DNA from: Streptococcus mitis
GTDB lineage: Bacteria > Bacillota > Bacilli > Lactobacillales > Streptococcaceae
Direction of reading: 5' to 3'
Length of the DNA stretch: 64,000 nucleotides
Assembly: GCF_001579045.1 (NCBI RefSeq)
Contig: NZ_KQ970263.1
Location: forward strand, 1 to 64,000
This document shows positions 30,304 through 39,815 of this stretch, piece after piece. The position numbers and the translations under genes are program-made. The notes beneath the pieces were generated by a model. It was not told where the DNA came from and searched no databases. It worked only from the letters and a program-made list of their open reading frames with translations. How positions within the stretch are numbered: the first letter of the stretch is position 1; each line of letters begins with the position of its first letter.

Positions 30304-31638
30304 TTATTCTAATCCACGGAAATAGTCCGTATCAATCTCACGGTAGGGCTGGATATCCTGAACGTATTCCAGCACACCTTGGAATTCCCCATCTTCATCG
30401 TGCACTGCAGCGTAGGTGATGTGGACAAACTTGCCTCGCGACTCAGACTTGAACCACATTTCATACTTGTCTTTGCTTCCCTCACGAAGCCCCTTCATGA
30501 TGGTCTTTACCTTGTCCAAGTACTTAGGCGGATGGCAAAGTTCAACATTACGCCCGACTTGGGACGGTGTCCGTTTGAAAATCATCTCATCAGCTGGCGC
30601 ATTGTCATTGTAATACTGGAAAATATCGTCTTTATTGACAAAGGTAATCTCCATGGGGAGGTGATTGAGGATGAGATTAGCCTGCTCGACTGAAAGATAG
30701 CCATTGCCAAAAGCCTGTTGACTATGACGGTCCAGCACTGCTTCCTTTTCCTTAGGGGTAAAGGTAATGGTAAACTGCCCTTCTGGCGTATCGATAACTT
30801 GCTGAACTTGCCCCTCTGCCGTATCTAGTTGTATGGGCTCCTCTGCACTCTTTTCCTCGACAAAACTCTGGCGTTCTGGAACCCATTTCTCAGACGGACG
30901 GATGATGGCATAGCCATAGGTATCGCTCTCCTCCGCAATCTGAAGCCAGTCATCCTGAGTAAAGGACTCAAGGAGAATCATGAGAAGGATAGACTCTTCC
31001 TTGAAAATCATACTTTCAAACTCTGGCGCAAAGACTTCAAAAGCTTCCTTTACACTACTAATAGACACTTTTGGCAATGACTTGGCTGTCGCTAAAGCTG
31101 TTTGAAAGAGTTCTCTGATCTGATCATCCACTCCCCACATGACCTTAGGAGGTGAATCGTGCCCATAGCGCTCCATGATAGGAAAGAAGAGTTCTTCCTT
31201 GCGCTGGTAGTGGATGTCAAATTGTCCCAAAAGCCCCATTTGACGGACCAAACCCTTGCGCATCTCCACCAGCATTTCTTCATCTTCCATAGACTCATAG
31301 GTATCTAACAATCTCCGAATGCGAATCAAGGCAGCGCGGAGAGCCAGATTTTCATCCTTGAAGACGCGAACTGGGTGACCTGGATGCTCGGTATCCTCCA
31401 CTTCGACACCCTTAACAGCATTTTTAAAAAGATTGGCATGGACATCACAGAGCTCCATGACATCTTCAAAGGTGACACCTGAGTCTGAGTTCATCAGCTC
31501 GTGCTCCATAAGGGAAATCTCGATGGCTGAGACACCTGTAAAGGTCGCATCAAAGCGCTCTTGAACCGACTCAGGAGAAGCACCATTGTGCAATTCTAAC
31601 AAAATATCCCGTAGGATATGAATCCGTTCATCTGCCAT
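30304..31638 (-). CDS. DUF438 protein: hemerythrin-like plus PAS domain
   Basis: 444 residues. The N-terminal DUF438 segment (about 1-75, ERIHILRDILLELHNGASPE) is followed by a hemerythrin-like four-helix domain (about 85-240) with His/Glu positions such as HYQRKEELFFPIMERYGH and a C-terminal PAS domain (about 315-435: EQANLILNHLPMEITFVNKD ... RTPSQVGRNVELCHPPK). This is a likely cytosolic oxygen, NO or redox sensor binding a di-iron centre or haem; no output domain follows. The start overlaps the DUF1858 stop by one base. Confidence 0.85.
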   Translation of the reverse strand: MADERIHILRDILLELHNGASPESVQERFDATFTGVSAIEISLMEHELMNSDSGVTFEDVMELCDVHANLFKNAVKGVEVEDTEHPGHPVRVFKDENLALRAALIRIRRLLDTYESMEDEEMLVEMRKGLVRQMGLLGQFDIHYQRKEELFFPIMERYGHDSPPKVMWGVDDQIRELFQTALATAKSLPKVSISSVKEAFEVFAPEFESMIFKEESILLMILLESFTQDDWLQIAEESDTYGYAIIRPSEKWVPERQSFVEEKSAEEPIQLDTAEGQVQQVIDTPEGQFTITFTPKEKEAVLDRHSQQAFGNGYLSVEQANLILNHLPMEITFVNKDDIFQYYNDNAPADEMIFKRTPSQVGRNVELCHPPKYLDKVKTIMKGLREGSKDKYEMWFKSESRGKFVHITYAAVHDEDGEFQGVLEYVQDIQPYREIDTDYFRGLE

Positions 31639-31871
31639 TAGTCTAATCCAATCACTTCGTAGCCATTTGCTTCCAGCGTGCGGACAATCTTGTCCATAGG
31701 AGTTCCTTCTAGCTTAGAACCCTGTTTGAGCGATACTTTGCGACCGACTGTATTGCGCATCAAGGGATTAGCAAGGGGTTTAAATCCCAGCTCCACTAGG
31801 ATTTCCAAGACTTCTGGATGCTTGTCCACCACTTCTGCAACGGGAATTGACACATCGATGATATTGTCCAT
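31638..31871 (-). CDS. DUF1858-domain protein
   Basis: 77 residues: MDNIIDVSIPVAEVVDKHPE, VLEILVELGF, then the SLKQGSKLEGTPMDKIVRTL core. DUF1858 domains accompany hemerythrin/DUF438 proteins involved in iron-sulfur or NO-related redox handling. The open frame extends four codons further, but GGAGG lies within that extension, six bases before ATG 31871, so I start there. It is the first gene of the DUF1858-DUF438-DUF1912-HhH unit. Confidence 0.8.
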   Translation of the reverse strand: MDNIIDVSIPVAEVVDKHPEVLEILVELGFKPLANPLMRNTVGRKVSLKQGSKLEGTPMDKIVRTLEANGYEVIGLD

Positions 31872-31986
31872 GACGACCTCCATGTATGTTCTAAAATGAT
31901 TTTACTGCTTATATTATACCATATGGAAAGTGAATAAAAAACTAGCAGTACATACCTTGCTAGTTATCTGAAATCTGAATTACGGC

Positions 31987-32139
31987 CTAAAAAAGTTTAA
32001 AAAGCCAATCCAATAGCTTAAATAATAGCTTGTAAAACAGCAATTGGACTGCAAAAGAGATGATTATCCACAGGAATTTCACAATTCCAATAATCGGTTT
32101 GATAAAAATAATGGCAAGAAGACCCAAAAAAAATTTCAT
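31987..32139 (-). CDS. Small hydrophobic membrane protein, 50 aa
   Basis: ATG at 32139, six bases after GAGGAG, opens a 50-codon frame: MKFFLGLLAIIFIKPIIGIV, then KFLWIIISFAVQLLFYKLLF, then a basic amphipathic end KLLDWLFKLF. Two membrane segments are likely. The ATG shares its A with the stop of the preceding gene (TAATG), so translation is coupled. No family recognised. It was found by reading, as it is short. Confidence 0.6.
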   Translation of the reverse strand: MKFFLGLLAIIFIKPIIGIVKFLWIIISFAVQLLFYKLLFKLLDWLFKLF

Positions 32140-32318
32140 TATCTCTCCTCTGGCTTGATGAGCCACCGAGCCGTATCCATTAACTTGTCTGCAATAAAAA
32201 GTTTCCCCAGACCGACAATAACATTGTCATCTTTCTTTATCGTTTTCATTACTTTTACACCTTGCACGGTCAAAAAGTAATTCCCATAAATTTTAGCAAA
32301 AGCTTTGATAGGATTCAT
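32139..32318 (-). CDS. Small conserved-looking protein, 59 aa
   Basis: Starts MNPIKAFAKIYGNYFLTVQG and ends ADKLMDTARWLIKPEER. The frame can also start at GTG 32327, but GAGG is better placed for ATG 32318. It begins at the stop of the EcsC-like gene and ends in the start of the 50-aa membrane protein, so the three are one operon. No family recognised. Confidence 0.6.
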   Translation of the reverse strand: MNPIKAFAKIYGNYFLTVQGVKVMKTIKKDDNVIVGLGKLFIADKLMDTARWLIKPEER

Positions 32319-32319
32319 C

Positions 32320-33099
32320 TCACTCACCCTCGATTATTTCAGCCTCTTTTCGGATTGTTTCAACATCTTCTTGATATTGAACTTCACTATAGTTAACTAG
32401 TTTGGACAATTCTTTCTGCAAGCTTTCACCCATCGGTTTCATAGTTGCAAAGGTTAAACCACCTGAAATGATACCTCCCAAGATAGGTATGAATTTCCCC
32501 ATTCCTTTGGCCAACCCTCCCTTGGTAAGATTCACACCAAATATTTTTAAGACTTTTTTCAAAATAGGGTACCAAAGCGTCTTTGTTAACGCTTTATTAG
32601 GTACTGTTTTCATTACCTGTTTGGCAATTGTTATACCACCAGCACGTAGCAAAGCAGCGGTTCCATTCACCCCCAACATGACACCTAGATAAAGCAAGAG
32701 GGTATTTTGAGCATCTTCACTCAACTCATCGCGTGAAGCCCAAAGATCCTCATATCCATAAATATAACCTAGTTCTTGAGCTAATTTTAAAGAAAAAGCA
32801 TAAAATTGAGCTACATCCGCTGGTATGATAATTGCCATGGCAAGTCCACCTGGTAATCCTGCAACAACAGAAGTTCCACTCGCTAATAAAACATTATCCC
32901 GAATACAGGCATTAGCCACTCGATCTAAGATTTCTTGAGATAAGAGAGTCGTTGGACCTTGTTCCAATAAGGTAGGAATGTCCTGTGGATCCAATTCTTT
33001 GGAAAACTTATCCACTAAAAATTTCGAACGATCAACCCTAACAACAGGTAGTTTTACCACTTGTTGCAATACTTGCATAGCTAAGTCTTGTTCAGCCAT
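32320..33099 (-). CDS. EcsC-like membrane-associated protein
   Basis: 259 residues. The central part (GTSVVAGLPGGLAMAIIIPA, DVAQFYAFSLKLAQELGYIYGY, then YLGVMLGVNGTAALL) resembles the EcsC family, with hydrophobic segments at about 70-95 and 140-160 and glycine-rich helices at 205-225. EcsC proteins are poorly characterised. The start is ATG 33099 after AAAGGAG; the two-codon upstream extension begins with TTG and has no spacing for a ribosome site. It heads an operon with two tiny ORFs. Confidence 0.6.
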   Translation of the reverse strand: MAEQDLAMQVLQQVVKLPVVRVDRSKFLVDKFSKELDPQDIPTLLEQGPTTLLSQEILDRVANACIRDNVLLASGTSVVAGLPGGLAMAIIIPADVAQFYAFSLKLAQELGYIYGYEDLWASRDELSEDAQNTLLLYLGVMLGVNGTAALLRAGGITIAKQVMKTVPNKALTKTLWYPILKKVLKIFGVNLTKGGLAKGMGKFIPILGGIISGGLTFATMKPMGESLQKELSKLVNYSEVQYQEDVETIRKEAEIIEGE

Positions 33100-33141
33100 A
33101 TACAAACTCCTTTTACTTCTGTAAGTTATATTCTATGATAG

Positions 33142-33160
33142 CATACTCTTTTAAAGTATG
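33142..33160. promoter_or_regulatory. Inverted repeat upstream of the EcsC-like gene
   Basis: CATACT-N7-AGTATG, with a -10-like TATCAT just beyond it on the minus strand. It could be an operator. The remainder of the 304-base gap 33100-33403 shows no gene. Confidence 0.3.
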
Positions 33161-33403
33161 TTTCAAATCCCCCTCAAAAATTTTCAAAAACTCCTTATTC
33201 TTTTAGATAAATAGTCCAAAACACAAAATCAAAATCCTTGGCAACTTATTTGTTAAAGAACTTTAATAGTCTTTGTAGAGACAACTCGAATATTCCACTC
33301 CTACCCTTACAACATGATATTCTATCTGTGAACGATAGTCTATTATTGTTTCACCTAGAATGTCCCTTGAATACGTACTAACTATGAACTTTTGAGTTTC
33401 ATT

Positions 33404-34513
33404 TTATAAATCCATAATTTCTTTTTTCTTTCGATCAAATTCTTCCTGAGATAATATCCCTGCATCTAAAAGAGATTTTAGTTTTGTAAGTGCTTCGATT
33501 TGCTCATCTAATGATAGATTTGGTTTCATGGCTTTTTCATCTAAACTTTGAGCCATATTCATTCCAAATATCATTCCAGCACTATCACCTAAACCATGTT
33601 GCTCCACTCCTGATGCAATTTTTTGTTGTGCCGCAATATTAGAAGCTTTCTGCGATACATCATCATAAGCTTTTAAATTCATCTTATTTGATGAAAATTG
33701 TTTAACCAATTCCTTAGATTCTGGTGAGAACTCAATATTAGCAATGGCAACTTTCACAATCTCAAATCCAAAACGTTCTTTCCAAGTCCCTGCATACTGT
33801 CCATCATTTGATACTTGTTCCGCAAGAACTGTAGCTTGTGACGGCAATTGTGAAATACGATAAGTTGTTGACAAAGAATTAAGTGCAACAATAAAAGATT
33901 GGAGAAATTCTGTCACTATTTGTGATCTAGCTTGAGCGCTATCAAAGGTATAATAAGTCACATTGGCAGGAAGAAAGTTTCTGATAAATTGCTTAGCATC
34001 TGTAATTTGGATAGAAAATGTTCCAAAAGCACGTACTTCTAAATCTGTCCCATAAAACAAATCATTATACATGACTGGACCGCGAGTCCCAAATTTAATA
34101 TCACGAATTTCTCTCAAATTAACAAAACAAATCTGTTTTTGCTGATCACTTTGACCACCGAATCCAACACGATTCACAACATTGTCAAACAGTGACTTTT
34201 TCAATCCATCACCGTTAAAAACACTGCTCTCACCATTTTGGTATTCATATCCACCTGGTTCTGTAATAATTTCCTCGATACCAGACTGACTAAAGATAAA
34301 GGCAGCAGTATTTTCTGGAATAAAAATCTTGGATCCGTTCGAAATAACACCTACAGATCCCTTCGTATTGACACCCCTACCATTATTACTTTCTTGAACA
34401 ATACCTGGACTTACAGCTGTATGTTCATCAAAAGCATGAACTGTGATAATTTCTTTCCACTGATCTGCAAATGTCCCACCAATAGAATCTGTGATTGCTT
34501 TTATCAACCCCAT
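33404..34513 (-). CDS. SPFH/band-7 domain protein with SHOCT tail (YdjI-like)
   Basis: 369 residues. The SPFH domain spans about 20-230 (DEHTAVSPGIVQESNNGRGV ... FGTFSIQITDAKQFIRNFLP) and a short C-terminal SHOCT motif (about 335-369: LDEQIEALTKLKSLLDAGIL, EEFDRKKKEIM) closes it. It lacks a membrane anchor and resembles B. subtilis YdjI, which gathers PspA at stressed membranes. It starts 12 bases downstream of the PH/zinc-ribbon gene and probably acts with it and the upstream lipoprotein in an envelope process. The function is inferred from the family. Confidence 0.82.
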   Translation of the reverse strand: MGLIKAITDSIGGTFADQWKEIITVHAFDEHTAVSPGIVQESNNGRGVNTKGSVGVISNGSKIFIPENTAAFIFSQSGIEEIITEPGGYEYQNGESSVFNGDGLKKSLFDNVVNRVGFGGQSDQQKQICFVNLREIRDIKFGTRGPVMYNDLFYGTDLEVRAFGTFSIQITDAKQFIRNFLPANVTYYTFDSAQARSQIVTEFLQSFIVALNSLSTTYRISQLPSQATVLAEQVSNDGQYAGTWKERFGFEIVKVAIANIEFSPESKELVKQFSSNKMNLKAYDDVSQKASNIAAQQKIASGVEQHGLGDSAGMIFGMNMAQSLDEKAMKPNLSLDEQIEALTKLKSLLDAGILSQEEFDRKKKEIMDL

Positions 34514-34525
34514 TTAATTGCCCCC

Positions 34526-35083
34526 TTATAAACTTTGCTCCATATCACAATAGGCACATCTCACTGTTTGCTTCACTTGACCTGACAAAGGTGCTCCACA
34601 AAAGCTACACTTGGTTGAAATCTTTTCTGGCTCTGCATCCTTAATCCCAAGCCCTGCTTTAAAAGTGTCAAATGTATCCTTAAATGTTTCTGCCAAAACA
34701 TTTGCTCCAAACAAGCTACTATCTCCCAAGGTTTCAAAATTACTTGTATCACCTGAAATCAATTTAATAATGTTTCTAGCCCACTTGTCAGTATCCTTAG
34801 TATTATTAAATGCAAAGATAGCTTGTCCGCCATTATAATAAATTTCCAGCCGTTTCACACCATTGGTTTTGGTTACTGAAACTTGAGGTTTCCCTTCAAA
34901 AATTTTAATCTGGTTAATAGGTATGGTAACTTGATCTTTTTTCCCTCCCCAAAAACCTTTTTTGATATGTATTAAGTGTAGATTCGTTAAAATTAATTCA
35001 TCTGTAGACAAACCATTTTTCCCAAAACTCACATGGTCACTATTCATAACCATGTATTCATGTGGCAATAATTGATAATCCAT
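34526..35083 (-). CDS. PH-like domain plus zinc-ribbon protein
   Basis: 185 residues. The N-terminal half has the strands of a PH/GRAM-like domain (ELILTNLHLIHIKKGFWGGK ... VKRLEIYYNGGQAIFAF) and the C-terminus is a four-cysteine zinc ribbon (CSFCGAPLSGQV then VRCAYC). Such proteins are often companions of YdjI-type SPFH proteins. ATG 35083 is used because GGAG lies eight bases before it; the four codons above start with GTG inside that site. Confidence 0.75.
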   Translation of the reverse strand: MDYQLLPHEYMVMNSDHVSFGKNGLSTDELILTNLHLIHIKKGFWGGKKDQVTIPINQIKIFEGKPQVSVTKTNGVKRLEIYYNGGQAIFAFNNTKDTDKWARNIIKLISGDTSNFETLGDSSLFGANVLAETFKDTFDTFKAGLGIKDAEPEKISTKCSFCGAPLSGQVKQTVRCAYCDMEQSL

Positions 35084-35103
35084 ATTGAACTCCACTCTTC
35101 CTA

Positions 35104-35607
35104 TTAAAGACTAGCTTTCCACTGCTCCACTTGTTCATGTAGATTATCACGATAATCTTTTAGAGTCTTAATCACTTCTTCTTTCCCTTGAATCGGTGCT
35201 TTCTTTAGTGGACCATATTGTTTTTTCAAATCTTCCATTTCTTTTTTAGTGCTATCTTTCAGTTCTTGGATAGCAGCACTATCTTCTAAAACAGTCCCTT
35301 TAAAGGCTTCATCTGCTTCTGTATAGTAATTATCGATTATTTTCTCATTCATAATCAAGTAATCTTCATAGGTTTTTATAGACTCAATTGTCGTATCGCT
35401 AACATCTTGTGGGTTAAAATCGCTTGAACTGAGTTTTTCTTTTGCTTTAGCAAACAACCCTTTCTTCTCAGAACTACTAGATGAAGCTTCTGTTTGATTC
35501 TCACTAGAAGAGCTACTTGTTTTTTCAGAAAGAGAACTACAAGCAACTAGAGTAGAGACGGAAAGACATAGCAAAGCTAAACGACAAACTTTTTTTACAT
35601 TATTCAT
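35104..35607 (-). CDS. Lipoprotein of unknown function
   Basis: 167 residues with a lipoprotein signal (MNNVKKVCRLALLCLSVSTL then VACSS; lipobox LVAC, Cys23), a serine-rich linker (about 25-45) and a helical charged body, attached to the outer face of the membrane. It is the first gene of the lipoprotein-PH/zinc ribbon-SPFH unit and has AAGGAG before the ATG. Confidence 0.8.
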   Translation of the reverse strand: MNNVKKVCRLALLCLSVSTLVACSSLSEKTSSSSSENQTEASSSSSEKKGLFAKAKEKLSSSDFNPQDVSDTTIESIKTYEDYLIMNEKIIDNYYTEADEAFKGTVLEDSAAIQELKDSTKKEMEDLKKQYGPLKKAPIQGKEEVIKTLKDYRDNLHEQVEQWKASL

Positions 35608-35776
35608 TGATAGAATCTCCTTTTATTTATGAAATCATCATATCATATTTCCTAAAAAAAAAGCATTTTCTGATTAGCTAACATTAAAAAATATAGAATC
35701 CCTTTTTTAAAAGAATATTTTTCCATTTCAAATTCCACCTATTTCCTCCACCAAAAAAGAGGGTTGCCCCTCCTTC

Positions 35777-36127
35777 TTAGTTCTTATCCAGATTGCGTAG
35801 CATCTCGTCAATCTTGTTTCCATATTCAATGGATTCGTCTTTGACGAAAGTCAAATCTGGGATTTTGTACAATTTCAAATTGCGACCAAGTTCACGTTTG
35901 ATAGTACCAGTTGCTTTTTCAAGCCCGATTTGGGCTTTTTGATTATCTGAAGCAAGGTTACTCAAAATGGTGTAGTAAACCTTGGCAACAGACAAATCAC
36001 CTAGCATCTGAACATCTGTGATGGTCACACCTTGGACACGCGGATCACGGACTTTCTTTTGCAAAATCTCATTGACTTCACGCTTGATTTCCATGCCCAC
36101 ACGATCCGTACGAAAATGATTTGCCAT
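35777..36127 (-). CDS. rbfA: Ribosome-binding factor A
   Basis: 116 residues, a KH-fold factor for 16S/30S maturation: [20 protein letters not shown], then [28 protein letters not shown] lies before ATG 36127; the nine extra upstream codons have no family match. It is the last gene of the rimP-infB operon, separated from infB by about 250 bases that contain a structured element. Confidence 0.95.
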   Translation of the reverse strand: MANHFRTDRVGMEIKREVNEILQKKVRDPRVQGVTITDVQMLGDLSVAKVYYTILSNLASDNQKAQIGLEKATGTIKRELGRNLKLYKIPDLTFVKDESIEYGNKIDEMLRNLDKN

Positions 36128-36236
36128 GATATTCCTTTCTCTACTTTGAACCAAAAGCTAGGCCAGCAGACCTAGCTATTTTTAAATTTATTGATTTTCA
36201 TTTCAAATTGGAACGAAGTTCAATTTGAAATCATCT

Positions 36237-36370
36237 GCTTCTTTCGCCGTGGTAAAAGTGATGGAACTGATTTATCAGTCCCATCACAGGGGATTTTTGA
36301 GACCATAGGCTCAAAAATAAGCAATGAAACCATCGGTTTGCTTGCGTCCCTCACCACCTAAGAAAGGAGC
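36237..36370. ncRNA. Structured RNA-like element between infB and rbfA (copy A)
   Basis: The outer arms GCTTCTTTC (36237-36245) and GAAAGGAGC (36362-36370) pair; inside, GTGGT (36249-36253) pairs with ACCAC (36353-36357), a hairpin forms from GTGATGG(A)ACTGAT/AGTCCCATCAC, and another from ATTTTTGA/TCAAAAAT around a GACCATAGGC loop. The same plan with different bases in the stems occurs at 62086-62220. Strand not determined; minus (the operon strand) is more likely. It could be a known small streptococcal repeat or RNA family that I cannot name with certainty. Confidence 0.6.
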
Positions 36371-36378
36371 AAAAAATC

Positions 36379-39192
36379 TTATCTCTTAATTTCTTCCATG
36401 ACATACGCCTCAATCACATCATCCATCTTGATATCATTGTAGCCATCAATCATCAATCCACCTTCACGACCGTTTGTAACTTCCTTAACGTCGTCTTTAT
36501 AGTGTTTCAAGCTTGCAAGTTCACCATCGTAAATAACGACACCGTCACGAATAACACGGACTTTAGAGTCACGGGTAACTTTACCGCTAGTAACCATAAA
36601 TCCACCGATAGTTCCCACTTTAGACACCTTGAAGGTTTCACGAATAACTGCTTCACCGATAACTTTTTCTTCAAATTCTGGATCAAGCATCCCTTTCATG
36701 GCTTCTTCCATCTCTTCGATAACCTTGTAGATAATGCTGTGGAGACGGATTTCCACATCGTCAGCTTCAGCTTGTTGACGTGCTTGTGGTGTAGGGCGTA
36801 CATTGAAACCAACGATAAAGGCATTTGAAGCTTCGGCAAGGGTCACGTCTGATTCGTTGATGGCACCGACCGCTGAGTGGACGATGGTAACTTTGACACC
36901 TTCCACATCAATTTTCTGAAGTGAGGCAGAAAGGGCTTCAACTGAACCTTGTACGTCTGCCTTGATGATAACGTTAACTGACTTGAGTTCACCAGCTTTA
37001 AGCGTATCAAAGAGGTTTTCAAGGCTAACACGTTGGGTAGCTTGACGTTGTTTCATGAGGGCACGTTTGGCACGCTCTTCACCTGCTGCACGCGCAGATT
37101 TTTCATCTTCGTAAACGGCAAAGTGGTCACCCGCCATCGGTGCTTCATTCAAACCTGTGATTGAAACTGGTGTTGATGGTCCAGCAACTTTAACACGACG
37201 ACCAAGGTCGTTGGTCATAGCACGGACACGACCGAAGGTATTTCCGACAACGATTGGGTCTTGAACATTCAAGGTACCTTGTTGAACAAGAAGGGTTGCG
37301 ACCGCACCTTTTCCTTTATCCAAGCGTGCTTCGATAACTGTACCGATCGCACGAACTGTTGGGTCTGCTTTAAGTTCTTGGATTTCAGCCACAAGAAGGA
37401 CTGTTTCCAACAATTCTTCGATGTTTTGGTTGAATTTAGCTGAGATTTCAACAAATTCAGAATCTCCACCCCAAGCAGTTGACATAACTCCATGCTCTGC
37501 CAATTCACCGATAACGCGTTCTGGGTTGGCACCTGGTTTATCAATCTTGTTAATGGCTACGATGATTGGAACGTTGGCCGCTTTTGAGTGGTTAATGGCT
37601 TCGATAGTCTGAGGCATAACCCCGTCATCTGCCGCTACGACCAAGATAGTAATATCGGTAACAGAAGCACCACGCGCACGCATAGATGTAAAGGCTGCGT
37701 GTCCTGGTGTATCAAGGAAGGTAATCTTCTTGCCATTTTCCACGATTTGGTAGGCACCGATATGCTGAGTGATACCACCCGCTTCACCTGTCGCAACACG
37801 AGAGTTACGAAGGGTATCTAGGAGTGTTGTCTTACCGTGGTCAACGTGTCCCATGATAGTTACAACTGGTGGACGCTCAACCAATTCATCTTCATTGAGA
37901 TAACCATCTTCGACAAAGAAACGTTCGATATCGGCATTATCCACTTCAACCTTTTGTTTGGCTTCAATACCATAATCCACCATGAGGAGCTCAATTGTTT
38001 CTCCATCCAAGGATTGGTTCTGTGTGGCCATGACACCCATCATGAAAAGTTTCTTAACGATTTCAGCTGGTTCACGTTTGATACGTTTTGCGATTTCCGC
38101 AACGGTCATACCATCTGTATATTCAAATTCTGTTGGCAATTCATGGAATTTACGCTCTGTAACAGGTTTTGGAGTCTGATTACGGTTGTTCTTGTTATTG
38201 CCTTTTTTGTTCTTCTTGTTGTTATTCCAGTTACTATTCTTTTGATTTCTCACTTGATTTTGACTACTTCGATTCTTTTGTTGTTTTCTAGGACCATCTT
38301 CTTCGTGATCATAATCGTCACGATTTTTGTCTGGTCGAGCTTGTTTTTTACGACGTGTATCCACTGCAGGTTCTGTTTTCTCAGGGACGACTTCAACCAC
38401 TGCTTGAACTTGCTGTTCTTGTTGCGCTTGTTCAGCTAACTTAGCCACTTCTTCAAAGATTTCCTCTGGCTCCTTGCGTTTGTTTGCTTGGGCCAAGGCT
38501 TCTTTGGCAGCCTGAGTCTGTTTGAAACGTTCCTCACTTGAACGTGCATATTCTGCATTTTGTTCTGCTTTTAGAGCTGCTGCACGAGCTTTAAAGTCAA
38601 TACGTGGAGCCGCTTGATTTGGACGCTTGTCCTCTTGTTGACGGCGCTCATTTCTACGATTTTGCTGACCTTGCTGCTTCTTAGCTTGGTCATTAAAGCG
38701 ACGATTGTCGCGGTTGCCTTGACCTTGTTTTCCACCATTGCGACCGTCGTTTTTCTGACGGTTTCCGTTTTGTTGTTGGTCACGGTTATTGCCCTTATTT
38801 TGCTTGCGTCGTTCTGCCTGCTCTTTGGCACGGGCTTCACGCTCAGCCTTGAAATTACGGCTTTGCGGTTTAGCCACTACTTTTTCTGCTTTAGGAGCAA
38901 CTGCCTCTGCAGGTTTTGCTTCTTCCTTAGCTACAGCTGGTTTAGCTGGCTCAGATTTTTCGGCTTTCTTTTCACCTTTATTTTCTGCACTTGCTTTTGG
39001 TGCTGCAGGTTTTGCTTCTACTTTCGGAGCAGCTGCAGGCTTAAAGCTGGCAGCGATTTTTGCAGCGACAGCTTCTTCCACACTTGATGAATGGCTTTTC
39101 ACATCCAAGCCCAACTCTTTTGCACGTGCTACAACTTCTTTGCTTTCTTTTCCAAGCTCTTTTGCGATTTCGTACAATCTTTTCTTAGACAA
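36379..39192 (-). CDS. infB: Translation initiation factor IF-2
   Basis: A 937-residue GTPase that brings initiator tRNA to the 30S subunit. The N-terminal IF2-N helical domain ([20 protein letters not shown]) is followed by a long low-complexity, charged linker (about 50-340) and the G domain with [28 protein letters not shown] and [13 protein letters not shown]. Domains II-IV then follow. Operon member after ylxQ. The strings of apparent ORFs on the plus strand here are shadows of the repetitive linker. Confidence 0.98.
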   Translation of the reverse strand: MSKKRLYEIAKELGKESKEVVARAKELGLDVKSHSSSVEEAVAAKIAASFKPAAAPKVEAKPAAPKASAENKGEKKAEKSEPAKPAVAKEEAKPAEAVAPKAEKVVAKPQSRNFKAEREARAKEQAERRKQNKGNNRDQQQNGNRQKNDGRNGGKQGQGNRDNRRFNDQAKKQQGQQNRRNERRQQEDKRPNQAAPRIDFKARAAALKAEQNAEYARSSEERFKQTQAAKEALAQANKRKEPEEIFEEVAKLAEQAQQEQQVQAVVEVVPEKTEPAVDTRRKKQARPDKNRDDYDHEEDGPRKQQKNRSSQNQVRNQKNSNWNNNKKNKKGNNKNNRNQTPKPVTERKFHELPTEFEYTDGMTVAEIAKRIKREPAEIVKKLFMMGVMATQNQSLDGETIELLMVDYGIEAKQKVEVDNADIERFFVEDGYLNEDELVERPPVVTIMGHVDHGKTTLLDTLRNSRVATGEAGGITQHIGAYQIVENGKKITFLDTPGHAAFTSMRARGASVTDITILVVAADDGVMPQTIEAINHSKAANVPIIVAINKIDKPGANPERVIGELAEHGVMSTAWGGDSEFVEISAKFNQNIEELLETVLLVAEIQELKADPTVRAIGTVIEARLDKGKGAVATLLVQQGTLNVQDPIVVGNTFGRVRAMTNDLGRRVKVAGPSTPVSITGLNEAPMAGDHFAVYEDEKSARAAGEERAKRALMKQRQATQRVSLENLFDTLKAGELKSVNVIIKADVQGSVEALSASLQKIDVEGVKVTIVHSAVGAINESDVTLAEASNAFIVGFNVRPTPQARQQAEADDVEIRLHSIIYKVIEEMEEAMKGMLDPEFEEKVIGEAVIRETFKVSKVGTIGGFMVTSGKVTRDSKVRVIRDGVVIYDGELASLKHYKDDVKEVTNGREGGLMIDGYNDIKMDDVIEAYVMEEIKR

Positions 39193-39208
39193 ATCATGTC
39201 CTCCTCTT

Positions 39209-39508
39209 CTATTCCATAAGAGACCTCATTTTCTTTGTAAATCCAGCATCTGTTACAGCCAAAACCTTTCTCGATTTTCCGACTGCTATGCTTAATTCCA
39301 GTGTTGAAAACACGGTTACAATTTCTACTTGATAATAATGACTTTTATCTTGAATCTTCTTGGTCAGATTGGGTCCAGCATCATGAGCTAGAAAGACCAA
39401 CTTGGCCTTGCCGTCTTGAATGGCCTTGACCACCAATTCTTCACCCGATATAATCCGCCCTGCTCGCTGAGCAAGTCCCAAGAGATTGCTTATCTTTTGC
39501 TTATTCAA
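39209..39508 (-). CDS. ylxQ: YlxQ-like L7Ae-family RNA-binding protein
   Basis: A 99-residue L7Ae/L30e-fold protein ([40 protein letters not shown]) of the kind found between ylxR and infB in Firmicutes. Family members bind kink-turn RNA. It overlaps the preceding rnpM by eight bases. Confidence 0.88.
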   Translation of the reverse strand: MNKQKISNLLGLAQRAGRIISGEELVVKAIQDGKAKLVFLAHDAGPNLTKKIQDKSHYYQVEIVTVFSTLELSIAVGKSRKVLAVTDAGFTKKMRSLME

Positions 39509-39794
39509 GTCCCAACTCTCTTCTTTTCACTTTGTGATCCACATAAGCGATCAACTCGTCATAAAAGCTTTCATCCACTTCCATGCTAAAGCTGCGGTTA
39601 AAGACCTTCTTCTTTTTCGCCTCTAGGGCTTCTGCATTGTCTAGCTTGATATAAGCGCCGCGGCCGTTAGCCTTGCCTGTCGGATCGATAAAGACTTGTC
39701 CTTCCTTGTTCTTGACAATGCGGAGCAAATCACGCTTATCAATCACTTCATTGGACACAACAGACTTGCGCAAAGGGATTTTTCTTGTTTTCAT
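39501..39794 (-). CDS. rnpM: YlxR/RnpM, RNase P-modulating protein
   Basis: A 97-residue YlxR-fold protein: TRKIPLRKSVVSNEVIDKRD, then GRGAYIKLD and the basic RSFSMEVDESFYDELIAYV. YlxR proteins have been reported to bind RNase P RNA and lower its activity, hence RnpM. It lies between nusA and ylxQ in the usual order. Confidence 0.88.
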   Translation of the reverse strand: MKTRKIPLRKSVVSNEVIDKRDLLRIVKNKEGQVFIDPTGKANGRGAYIKLDNAEALEAKKKKVFNRSFSMEVDESFYDELIAYVDHKVKRRELGLE

Positions 39795-39815
39795 CTTTCC
39801 CTCCTCTAGCAGCTT

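Noticed and set aside
37837-38439. A 200-codon plus-strand frame opposite infB, rich in Phe/Leu/Ile
   Set aside because: It is the antisense of the charged, repetitive IF-2 region; it has no start signal and the hydrophobic look comes from reversed Lys/Glu/Asn codons.
38614-39295. Two further plus-strand frames opposite the infB linker
   Set aside because: Antisense of Ala/Lys/Glu repeats; no independent evidence.
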